11,927 nt of DNA from an uncultured Oscillospiraceae bacterium (GCA_934635515.1 CAKTZK010000049.1:1-11927); one strand, 5' to 3'. Shown: positions 1-8,282, counted from the stretch's first letter. Program-made: numbers and translations. Notes: generated by a model not told the origin, from the sequence alone.

Positions 1-330
1 GGCATGAAGCAGCGGCTGGGCCTGGCGCGGGTGCTGGCCAGCCAGGCGGAGCTTCTGCTTATGGACGAGCCCTTTGCGGCGCTGGATTTTCTCACAAGGG
101 CGGAGCTTCAAAACCAGCTTTTGGAGATCCAAAAGCGGATGCCCCGGACCGTTATTTTGGTGACCCACCAGCTGGACGAGGCCATTTTGCTGGCGGAAAA
201 AATCGTGGTGATGCACTCGGACAGCAGCCTGTGGGAGGTGGATCTCACCGAGGAGAGCTACCCCCGGGATGTGGACAGCCCCCGCCTGCGGGCCCTGAAG
301 GAAGAGATCACCCGCCAGTGCAGGCTGTGA
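1..330 (+). CDS. ABC transporter ATP-binding protein, C-terminal part (truncated by window edge)
   Basis: This is the ATPase subunit of an ABC importer, of which only the last 109 residues are present; the frame is open from base 1. It begins inside the signature motif (GMKQRLGLARVLA, the tail of LSGGMKQR). Walker B follows (ELLLMDEP, visible residues 17-24), then the D-loop (AALD) and the switch His in VILVTHQ (residue 56). The short basic tail and the GMKQR variant resemble the nitrate/sulfonate/taurine class (SsuB/TauB/NrtD-like), whose ATPase sits on the inner membrane face with a permease and a lipoprotein substrate-binding partner. The substrate cannot be told from this fragment, and Walker A lies outside the window. 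No clear terminator follows the stop codon. The ABC ATPase identity is certain; the subclass is an inference. Confidence 0.93.
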   Translation, partial: GMKQRLGLARVLASQAELLLMDEPFAALDFLTRAELQNQLLEIQKRMPRTVILVTHQLDEAILLAEKIVVMHSDSSLWEVDLTEESYPRDVDSPRLRALKEEITRQCRL

Positions 331-355
331 AATAAGGGGCCCGTTATTGACATTT

Positions 356-395
356 TGCGCCCATCATGGACATTTTCGGGGCCATGACGGGCGCA
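356..395 (+). other. Two-part inverted repeat in the ABC / LOG intergenic gap
   Basis: TGCGCCC (356-362) pairs with GGGCGCA (389-395), and inside it CATGG (365-369) pairs with CCATG (382-386), leaving a 12-nt loop. There is no T tract after it, so it is not a normal intrinsic terminator. It lies 43 nt before the LOG gene start. It could be an mRNA 3'-end stabiliser, a 5'-UTR structure or an operator; nothing in the sequence decides between these. Confidence 0.4.
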
Positions 396-438
396 GCGGA
401 GGACCCATGATGAGCAGAAAGAGAAGGAGACGGTACAG

Positions 439-978
439 ATGAACATTGCAGTATACCTGGGGTCCAATGAGGGGAACGATCCGGCCATGAAGGGCGCCGT
501 GCAGGAACTGGGAAGATGGATCGGTGAGAGCGGAAACGGACTGGTCTACGGCGGGTCCAAGACGGGACTCATGGGTCTGCTGGCGGACAGCGCCCTCTCT
601 GCCGGGGCGGAGGTGGTCGGCGTGGAGCTGGAGATGTTCATGGACGCAGGGTATGAGCACACGGGGCTGACGGAGCTTATTGTGAAGCCGGACTTTCCCC
701 AGCGGAAGGCGGAGATGATCCGGCGGGCGGAGGCATTCATCGCCTTTCCCGGCGGCACCGGGACCCTGGAGGAGATATCGGAGATCATGTCCCTGGTGTC
801 TTTGAAGCTGACCCAGGCGCCCTGCATCCTCTACAACCTCAACGGCTACTATGAGCATTTGCGCCTGCAGCTTGCGCACATGTCGGAGATGGGGCTTTCC
901 TCTCCGGAGCGGCAGGAGGGCATCTACTTTGCCCGGGATCTGGAGGAGATCCGCCGCATCCTTGCGGGGAAAAACTGA
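439..978 (+). CDS. LOG family protein (putative nucleoside 5'-monophosphate phosphoribohydrolase)
   Basis: This 179-residue Rossmann-like protein belongs to the LOG / YvdD / TIGR00730 family. Studied members hydrolyse nucleoside (or cytokinin) 5'-monophosphates to free base and ribose 5-phosphate. The diagnostic pieces are all here: LVYGGSKTGLMG (35-46), then QRKAEM (88-93) with the conserved Arg89, then FPGGTGTLEE (103-112) with the PGGxGTxxE motif and the conserved catalytic Glu112. Length is normal. The ATG start has an AAGGAGA ribosome binding site 8-14 nt upstream. It stands alone: 108 bp after the ABC gene and closed by its own terminator. In a gut-type Clostridium a plant hormone role is unlikely; nucleotide salvage or housekeeping is more plausible. 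Family assignment is firm; the physiological substrate is unknown. Confidence 0.9.
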   Translation: MNIAVYLGSNEGNDPAMKGAVQELGRWIGESGNGLVYGGSKTGLMGLLADSALSAGAEVVGVELEMFMDAGYEHTGLTELIVKPDFPQRKAEMIRRAEAFIAFPGGTGTLEEISEIMSLVSLKLTQAPCILYNLNGYYEHLRLQLAHMSEMGLSSPERQEGIYFARDLEEIRRILAGKN

Positions 979-991
979 AAAACGACTATAT

Positions 992-1036
992 TCAGGCGGA
1001 TCTCGCGGCTTTTGGCCGGGGGACCGCCTGATTTTT
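992..1036 (+). terminator. Intrinsic terminator of the LOG gene
   Basis: TCAGGCGG (992-999) pairs with CCGCCTGA (1024-1031), with an inner CGGC/GCCG stem (1006-1009 with 1015-1018), followed at once by TTTTT (1032-1036). It lies 14 nt after the LOG stop codon and isolates that gene from the ATP synthase promoter downstream. Confidence 0.8.
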
Positions 1037-1110
1037 GCTGTTATTTGGCGGGAAATGGTCCATAAGCCCGACATAGATAAGAATCCGCTAAAAAAATACA
1101 AAAATACAAA

Positions 1111-1139
1111 TTGAAATAGACAAGAAATTATGATATACT
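1111..1139 (+). promoter_or_regulatory. Sigma-A-type promoter of the ATP synthase operon (extended -10)
   Basis: TTGAAA (1111-1116) and TATACT (1134-1139) are separated by 17 bp, and the -10 is preceded by TG at 1131-1132 (extended -10, TGATATACT). The flanks are strikingly AT-rich against a GC-rich genome. Initiation near 1146 would give a leader of about 75 nt before the first gene. It is the only good promoter seen before the atp genes. Confidence 0.8.
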
Positions 1140-1219
1140 AAATTTGTCATTTTGTACCCATTTGGAAATGGACGTGGACAGCGAAGAGAGAGTAAGGCAG
1201 AAAGAGGGGGAAAATACCT

Positions 1220-1546
1220 GTGGAAATGTATCTGCTGGCGGGAGCGATAGGCTTTGCGCTGGGCGCGCTGGTGGCCTTTGCCAATATGTGCATCACCCGG
1301 CGCGCCGTGCGGAAAAACAGCACCAACGCCGTGATGGCGGCCAGTATGCTGCGGATGCTGCTGAATATCGCGGCCCTGGCGGCGGTGTATTTTACCAGGA
1401 ATCTGCTTCCCCTGCCGTTTTACGGCACCATCATCGGCACGGCCCTGGGCCTGTCGCTGGTGGGGATCGGGCTGAATCTGAAGCTGAGCAAAGAACAACT
1501 GAACTCCCAAACGAAAAATCCCGAGTCGGATGACGGTAGGAATTGA
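1220..1546 (+). CDS. Small membrane protein at the head of the atp operon, ATP synthase subunit I / AtpR-like
   Basis: A 108-residue, three-helix membrane protein: hydrophobic segments at about 4-24, 37-57 and 63-85, a basic TRRAVRK loop after helix 1, and an Arg (R45, in ASMLRMLLN) within helix 2. It ends in a polar tail. Proteins at this position are AtpI (PF03899, usually four helices, a c-ring assembly chaperone or cation-transport helper) or AtpR of N-type ATPases (PF12966, three helices with an intramembrane Arg). The three-helix form and Arg45 lean towards AtpR, while the gene order is that of a standard operon. The start is GTG at 1220 with AAAGAGGGGG 9 nt upstream; an ATG two codons later is an alternative. 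It lies 15 bp before atpB. The assignment rests on position and topology. Confidence 0.72.
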   Translation: MEMYLLAGAIGFALGALVAFANMCITRRAVRKNSTNAVMAASMLRMLLNIAALAAVYFTRNLLPLPFYGTIIGTALGLSLVGIGLNLKLSKEQLNSQTKNPESDDGRN

Positions 1547-1561
1547 GGTGAGAGAAAAATT

Positions 1562-2233
1562 ATGGAAGCAACCGGCAATGTTTTATTTTCCATCGGCCCT
1601 CTGGAGGTCACAAAGACCGTTGTGACCATGTGGGTCATTATCGCGGTGCTGGGGATCGTGTCGTGGCTGGCAACCCGGCGGCTGAAGGCGGTGCCCGGCC
1701 CCATCCAGAACGCGGCGGAGATGGCCGTGACCAAGCTGCAGGACTACTTTACCGGGACCATGGGCAAGGACAACGCCAGGCGGTATTTCCCGGTGATGGC
1801 CACCTTCTTCATTTTCATTGTGGTGAGCAACTATTCCGGGCTGCTGCCCGGGGCGGGCCACGGATTCGCCGTGCCCACGGCCAACCTGTCCACCACGGCG
1901 GGCCTGGCCATCATCGCCTTCTTCACCACCCACATTGTGGGCGTGAAGCGCCGGGGCGTTTTGGGGTATCTGAAGACCTTCATTTCCCCCTTTATCCTGA
2001 TGCTGCCGCTGAACCTCATTGAGCAGGTGGTGCGCCCCTTCTCCCTGGCTTTGCGACTGTACGGCAACATGTACGGAGAGGAAATGGTCACCGAGCAGCT
2101 CTCCGGCATCTTCCCCCTGGTGCTGCCGCTGGTGATGCAGGTGCTGAGCCTGCTGTTCTGCCTGATCCAGGCGGTGGTGTTCACCATGCTGCTGTCCGTT
2201 TACATTGAGGAGGCAGTGGGAGAAGAGCATTAA
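1562..2233 (+). CDS. atpB: F1Fo ATP synthase subunit a
   Basis: Subunit a forms the two half-channels that carry ions to and from the rotating c ring. The protein is 223 residues with hydrophobic helices throughout. The signature SLALRLYGNMYGEE (161-174) contains Arg165, the equivalent of the essential E. coli Arg210. FPLVLPLVMQVLSLLFCLIQAVVFTMLLSVYI (two runs within 184-215) is the conserved last helix with its Gln203. The motif NLIEQVVRPFSLALR is that of Gram-positive and clostridial subunits. The start ATG at 1562 follows a moderate GAGGTGAGAG ribosome binding site. It is the second gene of the operon, followed by a 46-bp AT-rich gap before the c-subunit gene. Confidence 0.97.
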   Translation: MEATGNVLFSIGPLEVTKTVVTMWVIIAVLGIVSWLATRRLKAVPGPIQNAAEMAVTKLQDYFTGTMGKDNARRYFPVMATFFIFIVVSNYSGLLPGAGHGFAVPTANLSTTAGLAIIAFFTTHIVGVKRRGVLGYLKTFISPFILMLPLNLIEQVVRPFSLALRLYGNMYGEEMVTEQLSGIFPLVLPLVMQVLSLLFCLIQAVVFTMLLSVYIEEAVGEEH

Positions 2234-2279
2234 CCAACGTATAATCAATATTTTACAATAAAAATTGGAGGAACAAATC

Positions 2280-2510
2280 ATGACTTCATCCGCAATTATC
2301 GCATTGGCCGCCGCCATCGCTGTGGCGCTGAGCACTTTGGGGCCCGGCATCGGCCAGGGTATTGCCGCGTCCAAGGCCATGGAGGCCATGGCACGCCAGC
2401 CGGAGGCGGCCGGCAACATCCGCTCCAGCATGATCATCGCTCTGGCTCTGATGGAGGCCCTGACCATTTACGGCCTGCTCATCGCCTTTATGCTGATCGG
2501 CAAGATCTGA
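2280..2510 (+). CDS. atpE: F1Fo ATP synthase subunit c (proteolipid)
   Basis: A 76-residue helical hairpin: helix 1 with the glycine-rich [10 protein letters not shown] (21-30), the polar loop ARQPEA (38-43) that contacts gamma and epsilon, and helix 2 with the ion-carrying Glu59 in [12 protein letters not shown]. The EALTIYG context is the one found in proton-driven c rings such as that of chloroplasts. The Ser and Thr that follow the Glu in Na+-binding rings (EST in Ilyobacter) are Ala60 and Leu61 here, although Gln26 is kept. Proton coupling is therefore the best reading. The start is ATG 2280 with GGAGG 8 nt upstream; an in-frame TTG at 2265 overlaps that Shine-Dalgarno sequence and is not used. 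Confidence 0.96.
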   Translation: MTSSAIIALAAAIAVALSTLGPGIGQGIAASKAMEAMARQPEAAGNIRSSMIIALALMEALTIYGLLIAFMLIGKI

Positions 2511-2546
2511 TCCGACCCCCGATAAAAATATAAGGAGGCACACGCT

Positions 2547-2987
2547 TTGAGCATTAATGTGTCAGAAGTGATTTGGACCATCGTTTGCTTTTTCGCGTTG
2601 CTGTTTGTGCTGAAAACGTTTTTGTTCGGGCCGCTGGTGCGCTTCATGGAGCAGCGCCAGGCATCCGTTGACCAGGGCCTGGAAAAGGGCCGGGAGGCAC
2701 AGCGGAAGAAGGACGAGAGCGACGCCGCCCTGCGCGAGAGCTGGAAAGAGCGCGGCGTGGAGGCAAAGCAGCTTCTTGCGGAGGGAAAGACAGCCGATGA
2801 AAAGGAACGGGCCTGGGTATTGGCATCCGCCCAGAAGGAGGCGGACCAGGAGCTGCAGGAGGCCCGGCTGCGTATTGACCGGGAGAGAGAGCAGGTGCAG
2901 GCCCAGGCTCGGGAGCAGATGCCCCAGCTGGCCGCGATGCTGGCGCAGCAGCTTGTAAACGGCCCACAGGCCGGAGAGGAACGGTGA
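2547..2987 (+). CDS. atpF: F1Fo ATP synthase subunit b (peripheral stalk)
   Basis: A 146-residue stator subunit: an N-terminal membrane helix (about 8-27, [19 protein letters not shown]), then the typical [12 protein letters not shown] transition and a long charged alpha-helical coiled coil rich in Glu, Gln, Ala and Arg to the C-terminus. It holds the F1 head still against rotation. The start is TTG at 2547, supported by an AAGGAGG 8 nt upstream. It ends 7 bp before the next gene, whose product begins with a second b-type arm, so the peripheral stalk is most likely a b/b' heterodimer as in cyanobacteria and phototrophs. The C-terminal end ([19 protein letters not shown]) is a little shorter than in 156-170-residue homologues. 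Confidence 0.93.
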   Translation: MSINVSEVIWTIVCFFALLFVLKTFLFGPLVRFMEQRQASVDQGLEKGREAQRKKDESDAALRESWKERGVEAKQLLAEGKTADEKERAWVLASAQKEADQELQEARLRIDREREQVQAQAREQMPQLAAMLAQQLVNGPQAGEER

Positions 2988-2994
2988 AGCGGAT

Positions 2995-5280
2995 ATGCAT
3001 TTGAAGGATCTCATATTTGCCGTTTTGAACTTTCTGATCCTGTTTGGCGCACTGTTCCTCATTACGAGGAAGATGATCGCCCGGACATTCAGACAGCGCA
3101 AGGAAAAGATCGCTGCGGAGTTGGAAAATGCCCGGCAGGCGGAAAAGGATGCCCAGGATCTGGCGGACCGGGCCCAACAGGAAACGGAGCAGGCCCGGCA
3201 GCAGGAGAAGGAGCTGCTGGCCAGGACCCACCAGCAGGTGGAGGAAAACCACATTGCCGCCGCTGCCCATGGGCAGGAGGAGGCCAATGCGGTGCGCCAG
3301 AGCGCTGTCCAGAGAGAGCAGCAGCTGCGGGCTATTATGCACGAGGAGGTCAGCGCCCAGGTGATCCGCCAGGCGGCGGAGGAAGCGGGCAAGCTCCTGC
3401 GGCAAGAGGATCTTGCCCCCCAGCGGGAGATGCTGACGGACCGGTGCGTGGAGAAGATCGGCGCAGAGTTTACCCTGCAGCCCAGCGACATGCTGGAGCT
3501 GCTGGCGGGGAAAAACCTGCAGGTCTCCGTGACCGGCGCACAGTCGCTGACGGACGGGCAGCTGGCGAAGCTGCGGGAGAGCCTGGGCGGGCGCATTGCC
3601 GCCGCCATGGAAAAGGCGGAGGACGCACCGGTCTGCGACTGGAGCGGGCGCATTGACCTGCACAGTGAGACGGACGAGGCACTGATCGCCGGCGTGCGTA
3701 TGCGCGTGGGCGACACGGTATATGACGGGGCGGCGGCCAATCAGCTGCAGCGGCTGGCTCTCCGAGCCCAGGACGGCGCCGCGGCGCAGGAGGGATCCGT
3801 GCTGGACGGCGTGCGCGAGACGCTGCGGCAGGTGGACGCATCCATTGATACGTACCAGACCGGCGAGGTCATCAGCGTATCCGACGGTATTTGCCGTGTG
3901 TCGGGCCTGGCGGATGTCATGGCCGGAGAAATGCTGGAATTTGCAGGCGACCTGCGGGGCATGGTGATGGACCTGGAGCAGGACAACGTGGGCGTTGTGC
4001 TGCTGGGCGATTTCGCCTCCATTCGGGAGGGCGACACCGTGCGCCGGACGGGCCACATCATCGAGGTGCCCGTGGGCGAGGGTATGTGCGGCCGCGTGGT
4101 GGACGCTCTGGGCCGTCCGGTGGACGGCAAGGGGCCCATTCAGAACGACGGCTTCCGGGCCGTGGAGAGTCCCGCGCCCAGTGTGCTGCACCGGCAGGGG
4201 GTGACTGTGCCCCTGCAGACGGGTATCAAGGCCATCGACGCTCTGGTGCCCATCGGCCGGGGCCAGCGTGAGCTGATCATCGGCGACCGCCAGACCGGCA
4301 AGACCGCCATCGCCCTGGACGCCATTGTAAACCAGAAGGGCAAGGACGTATTGTGCATTTATGTGGCCATCGGACAGAAGGAATCTACCGTTGCCAACGT
4401 GGTGCGCAAGCTGACGGAGCTGGGCGCTATGGACTACACCACGGTGGTGTGCGCCTCGGCCTCGGAGCCGGCGCCCATGCTGTACATCGCGCCCTACGCA
4501 GGCGCGGCCATCGGCGAATACTTTATGTACAAGGGCAGAGACGTGCTCATTGTGTACGACGACCTGAGCAAGCAGGCGGCGGCATACAGAGAGATCTCTC
4601 TGCTGCTGCAGCGGCCCCCCGGACGGGAGGCCTACCCCGGCGACGTGTTCTATCTGCACTCCCGGCTGCTGGAGCGGGCGGCGCGGCTGGATGCGGCATC
4701 CGGCGGCGGCAGCATGACGGCACTGCCCATCATCGAGACCCAGGCGGGGGACATTTCCGCCTACATTCCCACCAATGTTATCTCCATTACAGACGGACAA
4801 ATCTTTCTGGAGACGGGACTGTTCCATTCCGGCACGCGGCCGGCCATCAACGTGGGCCTGTCCGTGTCCCGCGTGGGCGGCGCGGCCCAGATGCCCGCTA
4901 TGAAGCAGGTGGCGGGACGGCTGCGCACGGATCTGGCGCAGTACCGGGAGCTGGCGTCCTTTGCGCAGTTTGGCTCGGAGCTGGATGCATCCACCCAGTC
5001 CACGCTGCGGCGGGGCCAGCACATGACGGAGCTGCTGAAGCAGGACCAGTTTGCCGCTATTTCCGTGGAGGACCAGGTCATTGCCATTTTTGCGGCCAAC
5101 GAAGGCTATGCCGACGATGTGGCGCTGCCGGAAATGCCCCGATTCGAGCGGGAGGCGGTGGAGCATGTGAAGCAGGCTATGCCGGAGCTGGTGGACGTGA
5201 TCTGCGAGGGCAGGAAGATCCCCGGCGACATGCTGGAGAAGCTGCGGAGCGTTCTGCAGGGCTTTAAGGAGTCCTTTTGA
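2995..5280 (+). CDS. Fused F1Fo ATP synthase subunit: b'-type arm + delta C-terminal-like domain + alpha subunit
   Basis: A single open frame of 761 residues. Residues 1-25: a membrane helix ([19 protein letters not shown]). About 30-150: a charged coiled coil ending like a b subunit ([18 protein letters not shown]). About 170-255: a region matching the delta C-terminal domain, ending [20 protein letters not shown] (225-244). About 269-761: a complete alpha subunit with GDRQTGKT (Walker A, 430-437), Walker B VLIVYDD (517-523), [14 protein letters not shown] (539-552) and the arginine finger Arg626 in [10 protein letters not shown]. The alpha part alone is about 493 residues, normal for the family. 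No atpH exists in the operon, and the six-helix N-terminal domain of delta seems absent. The ATG start has only weak Shine-Dalgarno support and is probably coupled to atpF. The first 260 residues resemble the alternate-type B subunit (TIGR03321) of N-type ATPases. Confidence 0.93.
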   Translation: MHLKDLIFAVLNFLILFGALFLITRKMIARTFRQRKEKIAAELENARQAEKDAQDLADRAQQETEQARQQEKELLARTHQQVEENHIAAAAHGQEEANAVRQSAVQREQQLRAIMHEEVSAQVIRQAAEEAGKLLRQEDLAPQREMLTDRCVEKIGAEFTLQPSDMLELLAGKNLQVSVTGAQSLTDGQLAKLRESLGGRIAAAMEKAEDAPVCDWSGRIDLHSETDEALIAGVRMRVGDTVYDGAAANQLQRLALRAQDGAAAQEGSVLDGVRETLRQVDASIDTYQTGEVISVSDGICRVSGLADVMAGEMLEFAGDLRGMVMDLEQDNVGVVLLGDFASIREGDTVRRTGHIIEVPVGEGMCGRVVDALGRPVDGKGPIQNDGFRAVESPAPSVLHRQGVTVPLQTGIKAIDALVPIGRGQRELIIGDRQTGKTAIALDAIVNQKGKDVLCIYVAIGQKESTVANVVRKLTELGAMDYTTVVCASASEPAPMLYIAPYAGAAIGEYFMYKGRDVLIVYDDLSKQAAAYREISLLLQRPPGREAYPGDVFYLHSRLLERAARLDAASGGGSMTALPIIETQAGDISAYIPTNVISITDGQIFLETGLFHSGTRPAINVGLSVSRVGGAAQMPAMKQVAGRLRTDLAQYRELASFAQFGSELDASTQSTLRRGQHMTELLKQDQFAAISVEDQVIAIFAANEGYADDVALPEMPRFEREAVEHVKQAMPELVDVICEGRKIPGDMLEKLRSVLQGFKESF
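3788..3801 (+). promoter_or_regulatory. atpA: Possible internal ribosome binding site and GTG start for free alpha subunit
   Basis: AGGAGG (3788-3793), 5 nt, then GTG (3799-3801), in frame with the fusion as codon 269. This is exactly where the alpha homology begins (LDGVRETL, 21 residues before GEVISVSDG, close to the usual alpha N-terminus). The same AGGAGG-N5-start geometry is used by atpD at 6200-6211. Initiation here would yield a free alpha of 493 residues. Against it: another AGGAGGAGG (3275-3283) sits before an in-frame GTG at 3292 with no domain boundary, so chance is possible. Confidence 0.45.
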
Positions 5281-5313
5281 GAGAGAATGAATTGAGAAAG
5301 GAGGACGGGGTCC

Positions 5314-6186
5314 GTGGGTAATATACGTGAGATCCGGGCGCGGATCCGGAGCGTAAAAAACACGCAGCAGATCACCAAAACGATGAAGATGGTCGCTTCG
5401 GCCAAGCTGCGGCGCACCCAGAACGGCCTGAACGGCATACGCAATTTTGCCCAGAGAAGCCGGGAGATCCTCCAGGAGCTTTTAGACGGAGAGGTGGCTG
5501 AGTACGAGAATCCCTTTCTGATCCCCCGGAAGGAGATCAAAAAGGTCTGCTACGTGCTGTTTGTGGGCAACCGGGGCCTGTGCGGCGCCTATAACCACGC
5601 CATCGTGCGCTATACCCAGGAGCTGGTGCGCAGCGACGCACGGGAGTGCTCCGTGGTGGTGTGCGGAAGCTGGGGCCGGGATGTGATTGGCCAGTCGGGT
5701 CTGCCGGTGCGGCATACCTTTGACGACATCAGCGACACTCCAAGTACCGCCCAGGCGCTGCCGGTGGCGGACTATCTGAAGCGGCTGTACCTGAGCGGCG
5801 AAGCGGACGAGATCCACCTAGTTTACCAGCGGTTTCAGTCGGCACTGCAGCAGGTGCCAAGCCAAGTGCAGCTGCTGCCGGCCCATCTGGAGACAGGGGA
5901 GCGGACGGAGGCGGTCAATGACTATATTTTCGAGCCGGACGCCGAGAGCGTGCTGGGAAATATGGTGCAGCTGTATCTGGACAACATGGTTTACTCCGTT
6001 TTGCTGGAGGCGAAGGTCAGCGAGCAGGCCGCCCGTATGACGGCCATGAGCGCCGCCACCGACGCCACCGGCGAGCTGATCAGCAGCCTGAGCCTGCAGA
6101 TGAACCGGGTGCGGCAGGCCGCCATCACCACCGAGATCGCGGAGATCGTCGGCGGTGCCAATGCCTTGAAAAAGGCGAAAAAGTAA
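5314..6186 (+). CDS. atpG: F1Fo ATP synthase subunit gamma (central stalk)
   Basis: A 290-residue central rotor shaft that couples c-ring rotation to the catalytic sites. The N-terminal coiled-coil half is IREIRARIRSVKNTQQITKT (4-23) followed by MKMVASAKLRR. GNRGLCGAYN (85-94) corresponds to the conserved SDRGLCGGLN. The C-terminal helix ends NRVRQAAITTEIAEIVGGA, the classic partner of the N-terminal helix inside the alpha3beta3 ring. Length is normal. The start is GTG at 5314 with AAGGAGG 9 nt upstream, 33 bp after the fused alpha gene. An upstream, stronger-looking alternative was not found. Confidence 0.97.
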   Translation: MGNIREIRARIRSVKNTQQITKTMKMVASAKLRRTQNGLNGIRNFAQRSREILQELLDGEVAEYENPFLIPRKEIKKVCYVLFVGNRGLCGAYNHAIVRYTQELVRSDARECSVVVCGSWGRDVIGQSGLPVRHTFDDISDTPSTAQALPVADYLKRLYLSGEADEIHLVYQRFQSALQQVPSQVQLLPAHLETGERTEAVNDYIFEPDAESVLGNMVQLYLDNMVYSVLLEAKVSEQAARMTAMSAATDATGELISSLSLQMNRVRQAAITTEIAEIVGGANALKKAKK

Positions 6187-6201
6187 TTCCGCCTACGATA
6201 G

Positions 6202-7593
<1,392 letters not shown>

Positions 7594-7596
7594 GAG

Positions 7597-8016
7597 ATGT
7601 CTATGAAAGACCAGATCCATCTGGAAATTGCCACAGCGGGCGGCAGCGTGTATGACGACATGGTCAGCTATGTGGAGCTGCCCTTTTCCGGCGGCGGTGT
7701 GGGGATCCTGAAGGACCACGCGCCTATGCTGGGCGCCATAGAGGACGGGGTCGTCATTGCCCGGAAGGACAGCGGAGCAGAGGAATACGTGGCTGTGAAT
7801 CTGGGCGTTGCCAACATTGTACACAATGAGGCGACGCTGCTGGTGCGCACGGCGGAGCGGGCCGAGGACATTGACCTGGCCCGGGCTCAGGCCGCGGAAA
7901 AGCGGGCCCGGGACCGGCTGGCCGACAAGGACGGCGGCTGGGATATGAGGCGCGCGCAGGTGGCGCTGCACCGGGCCCTGGCAAGGCAAGCGGCTGTACG
8001 GATGATGAAAAAATAA
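7597..8016 (+). CDS. atpC: F1Fo ATP synthase subunit epsilon
   Basis: A 139-residue rotor-foot and regulatory subunit. The N-terminal beta-sandwich (about 1-85) includes the family motif GVGILKDHAPMLGAI (34-48). The C-terminal helical hairpin (about 89-138) carries IDLARAQAA, matching the I(L)DxxRA motif that binds ATP in Bacillus PS3 epsilon, so ATP-dependent control of the hairpin inhibitor is possible. The first ATG (7597) is favoured because AAGGAG (7582-7587), inside the atpD end, is 9 nt away; the ATG two codons on would be too far. It is the last gene of the operon, 11 bp before the terminator stem. Confidence 0.95.
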   Translation: MSMKDQIHLEIATAGGSVYDDMVSYVELPFSGGGVGILKDHAPMLGAIEDGVVIARKDSGAEEYVAVNLGVANIVHNEATLLVRTAERAEDIDLARAQAAEKRARDRLADKDGGWDMRRAQVALHRALARQAAVRMMKK

Positions 8017-8027
8017 TGCAGAGAGGT

Positions 8028-8064
8028 CTGCCGAAAGCCTAAAAGGCTTTCGGTAGATTTTTTT
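8028..8064 (+). terminator. Intrinsic terminator of the ATP synthase operon
   Basis: A 13-bp stem, CTGCCGAAAGCCT (8028-8040) with AGGCTTTCGGTAG (8044-8056, one G-T pair), closed by an AAA loop and followed by A and seven T (8058-8064). A strong Rho-independent terminator right after atpC. Confidence 0.95.
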
Positions 8065-8157
8065 GGAAAAAGGGCGGTTTACAGGGGAATTGGAGAGAAC
8101 GGAAAAAGAAGGGGAGAGGGGAAGAATAAAAATTGTGGAAGATTCTTGAAAGAACGG

Positions 8158-8186
8158 TTGACAACCGGGGCGGCAGCCCCTATAAT
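8158..8186 (+). promoter_or_regulatory. Consensus sigma-A promoter of the tyrosine operon
   Basis: TTGACA (8158-8163), 17 bp, TATAAT (8181-8186): a perfect consensus promoter. The expected start near 8193 gives a leader of about 190 nt before aroF. The spacer holds the inverted repeat GGGGC-GGCA-GCCCC (8167-8180). A promoter this strong would need downstream control, which the leader supplies. The 90 bp between the atp terminator and this promoter show no gene or clear signal. Confidence 0.93.
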
Positions 8187-8216
8187 GAAAGAAAGTCAAG
8201 CAGCGAGGTATGACAG

Positions 8217-8282
8217 ATGTTTAACGTTTCCTACGAGTATTACTATTACTTTACTATCCCGGATAGTAAGGATAATTTGTGA
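8217..8282 (+). CDS. Tyrosine-rich leader peptide of the aroF-tyrA operon
   Basis: A 21-codon open frame with a GAGG ribosome binding site 8 nt upstream. Five of its codons are Tyr (codons 6 and 8-11), in the context SYEYYYYFT, with Phe at codons 2 and 12 and no Trp. Ribosome stalling at the Tyr run (8238-8249) when charged tRNA-Tyr is scarce would leave the downstream RNA free to form an antiterminator. The position between a consensus promoter and a terminator, in front of tyrosine-pathway enzymes, is the design of a classical amino-acid attenuator. No homologue is recalled; the function is inferred from composition, position and the RNA folds. Confidence 0.85.
   Translation: MFNVSYEYYYYFTIPDSKDNL

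Noticed and set aside
347..375. TTGACA at 347-352 as a LOG promoter
   Set aside because: No acceptable -10 at 16-18 bp; the sequence there is ACATTT.
2265..2279. TTG start five codons upstream for the c subunit
   Set aside because: It overlaps the GGAGG that serves the ATG at 2280.
2280..2510. Na+-specific c ring
   Set aside because: Gln26 is present, but the ligand positions after Glu59 are Ala and Leu rather than Ser and Thr.
3275..3294. AGGAGGAGG before an in-frame GTG at codon 100 of the fusion
   Set aside because: It falls inside the coiled coil with no domain boundary; kept only as a control showing that such motifs can arise by chance.
2644..5166. A very long open frame antisense to atpF and the fusion gene (about 840 codons)
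   Set aside because: It lies wholly opposite well-supported ATP synthase genes, has no domain-like features, is His/Arg/Leu-rich as GC-rich antisense frames are, and lacks a ribosome binding site.
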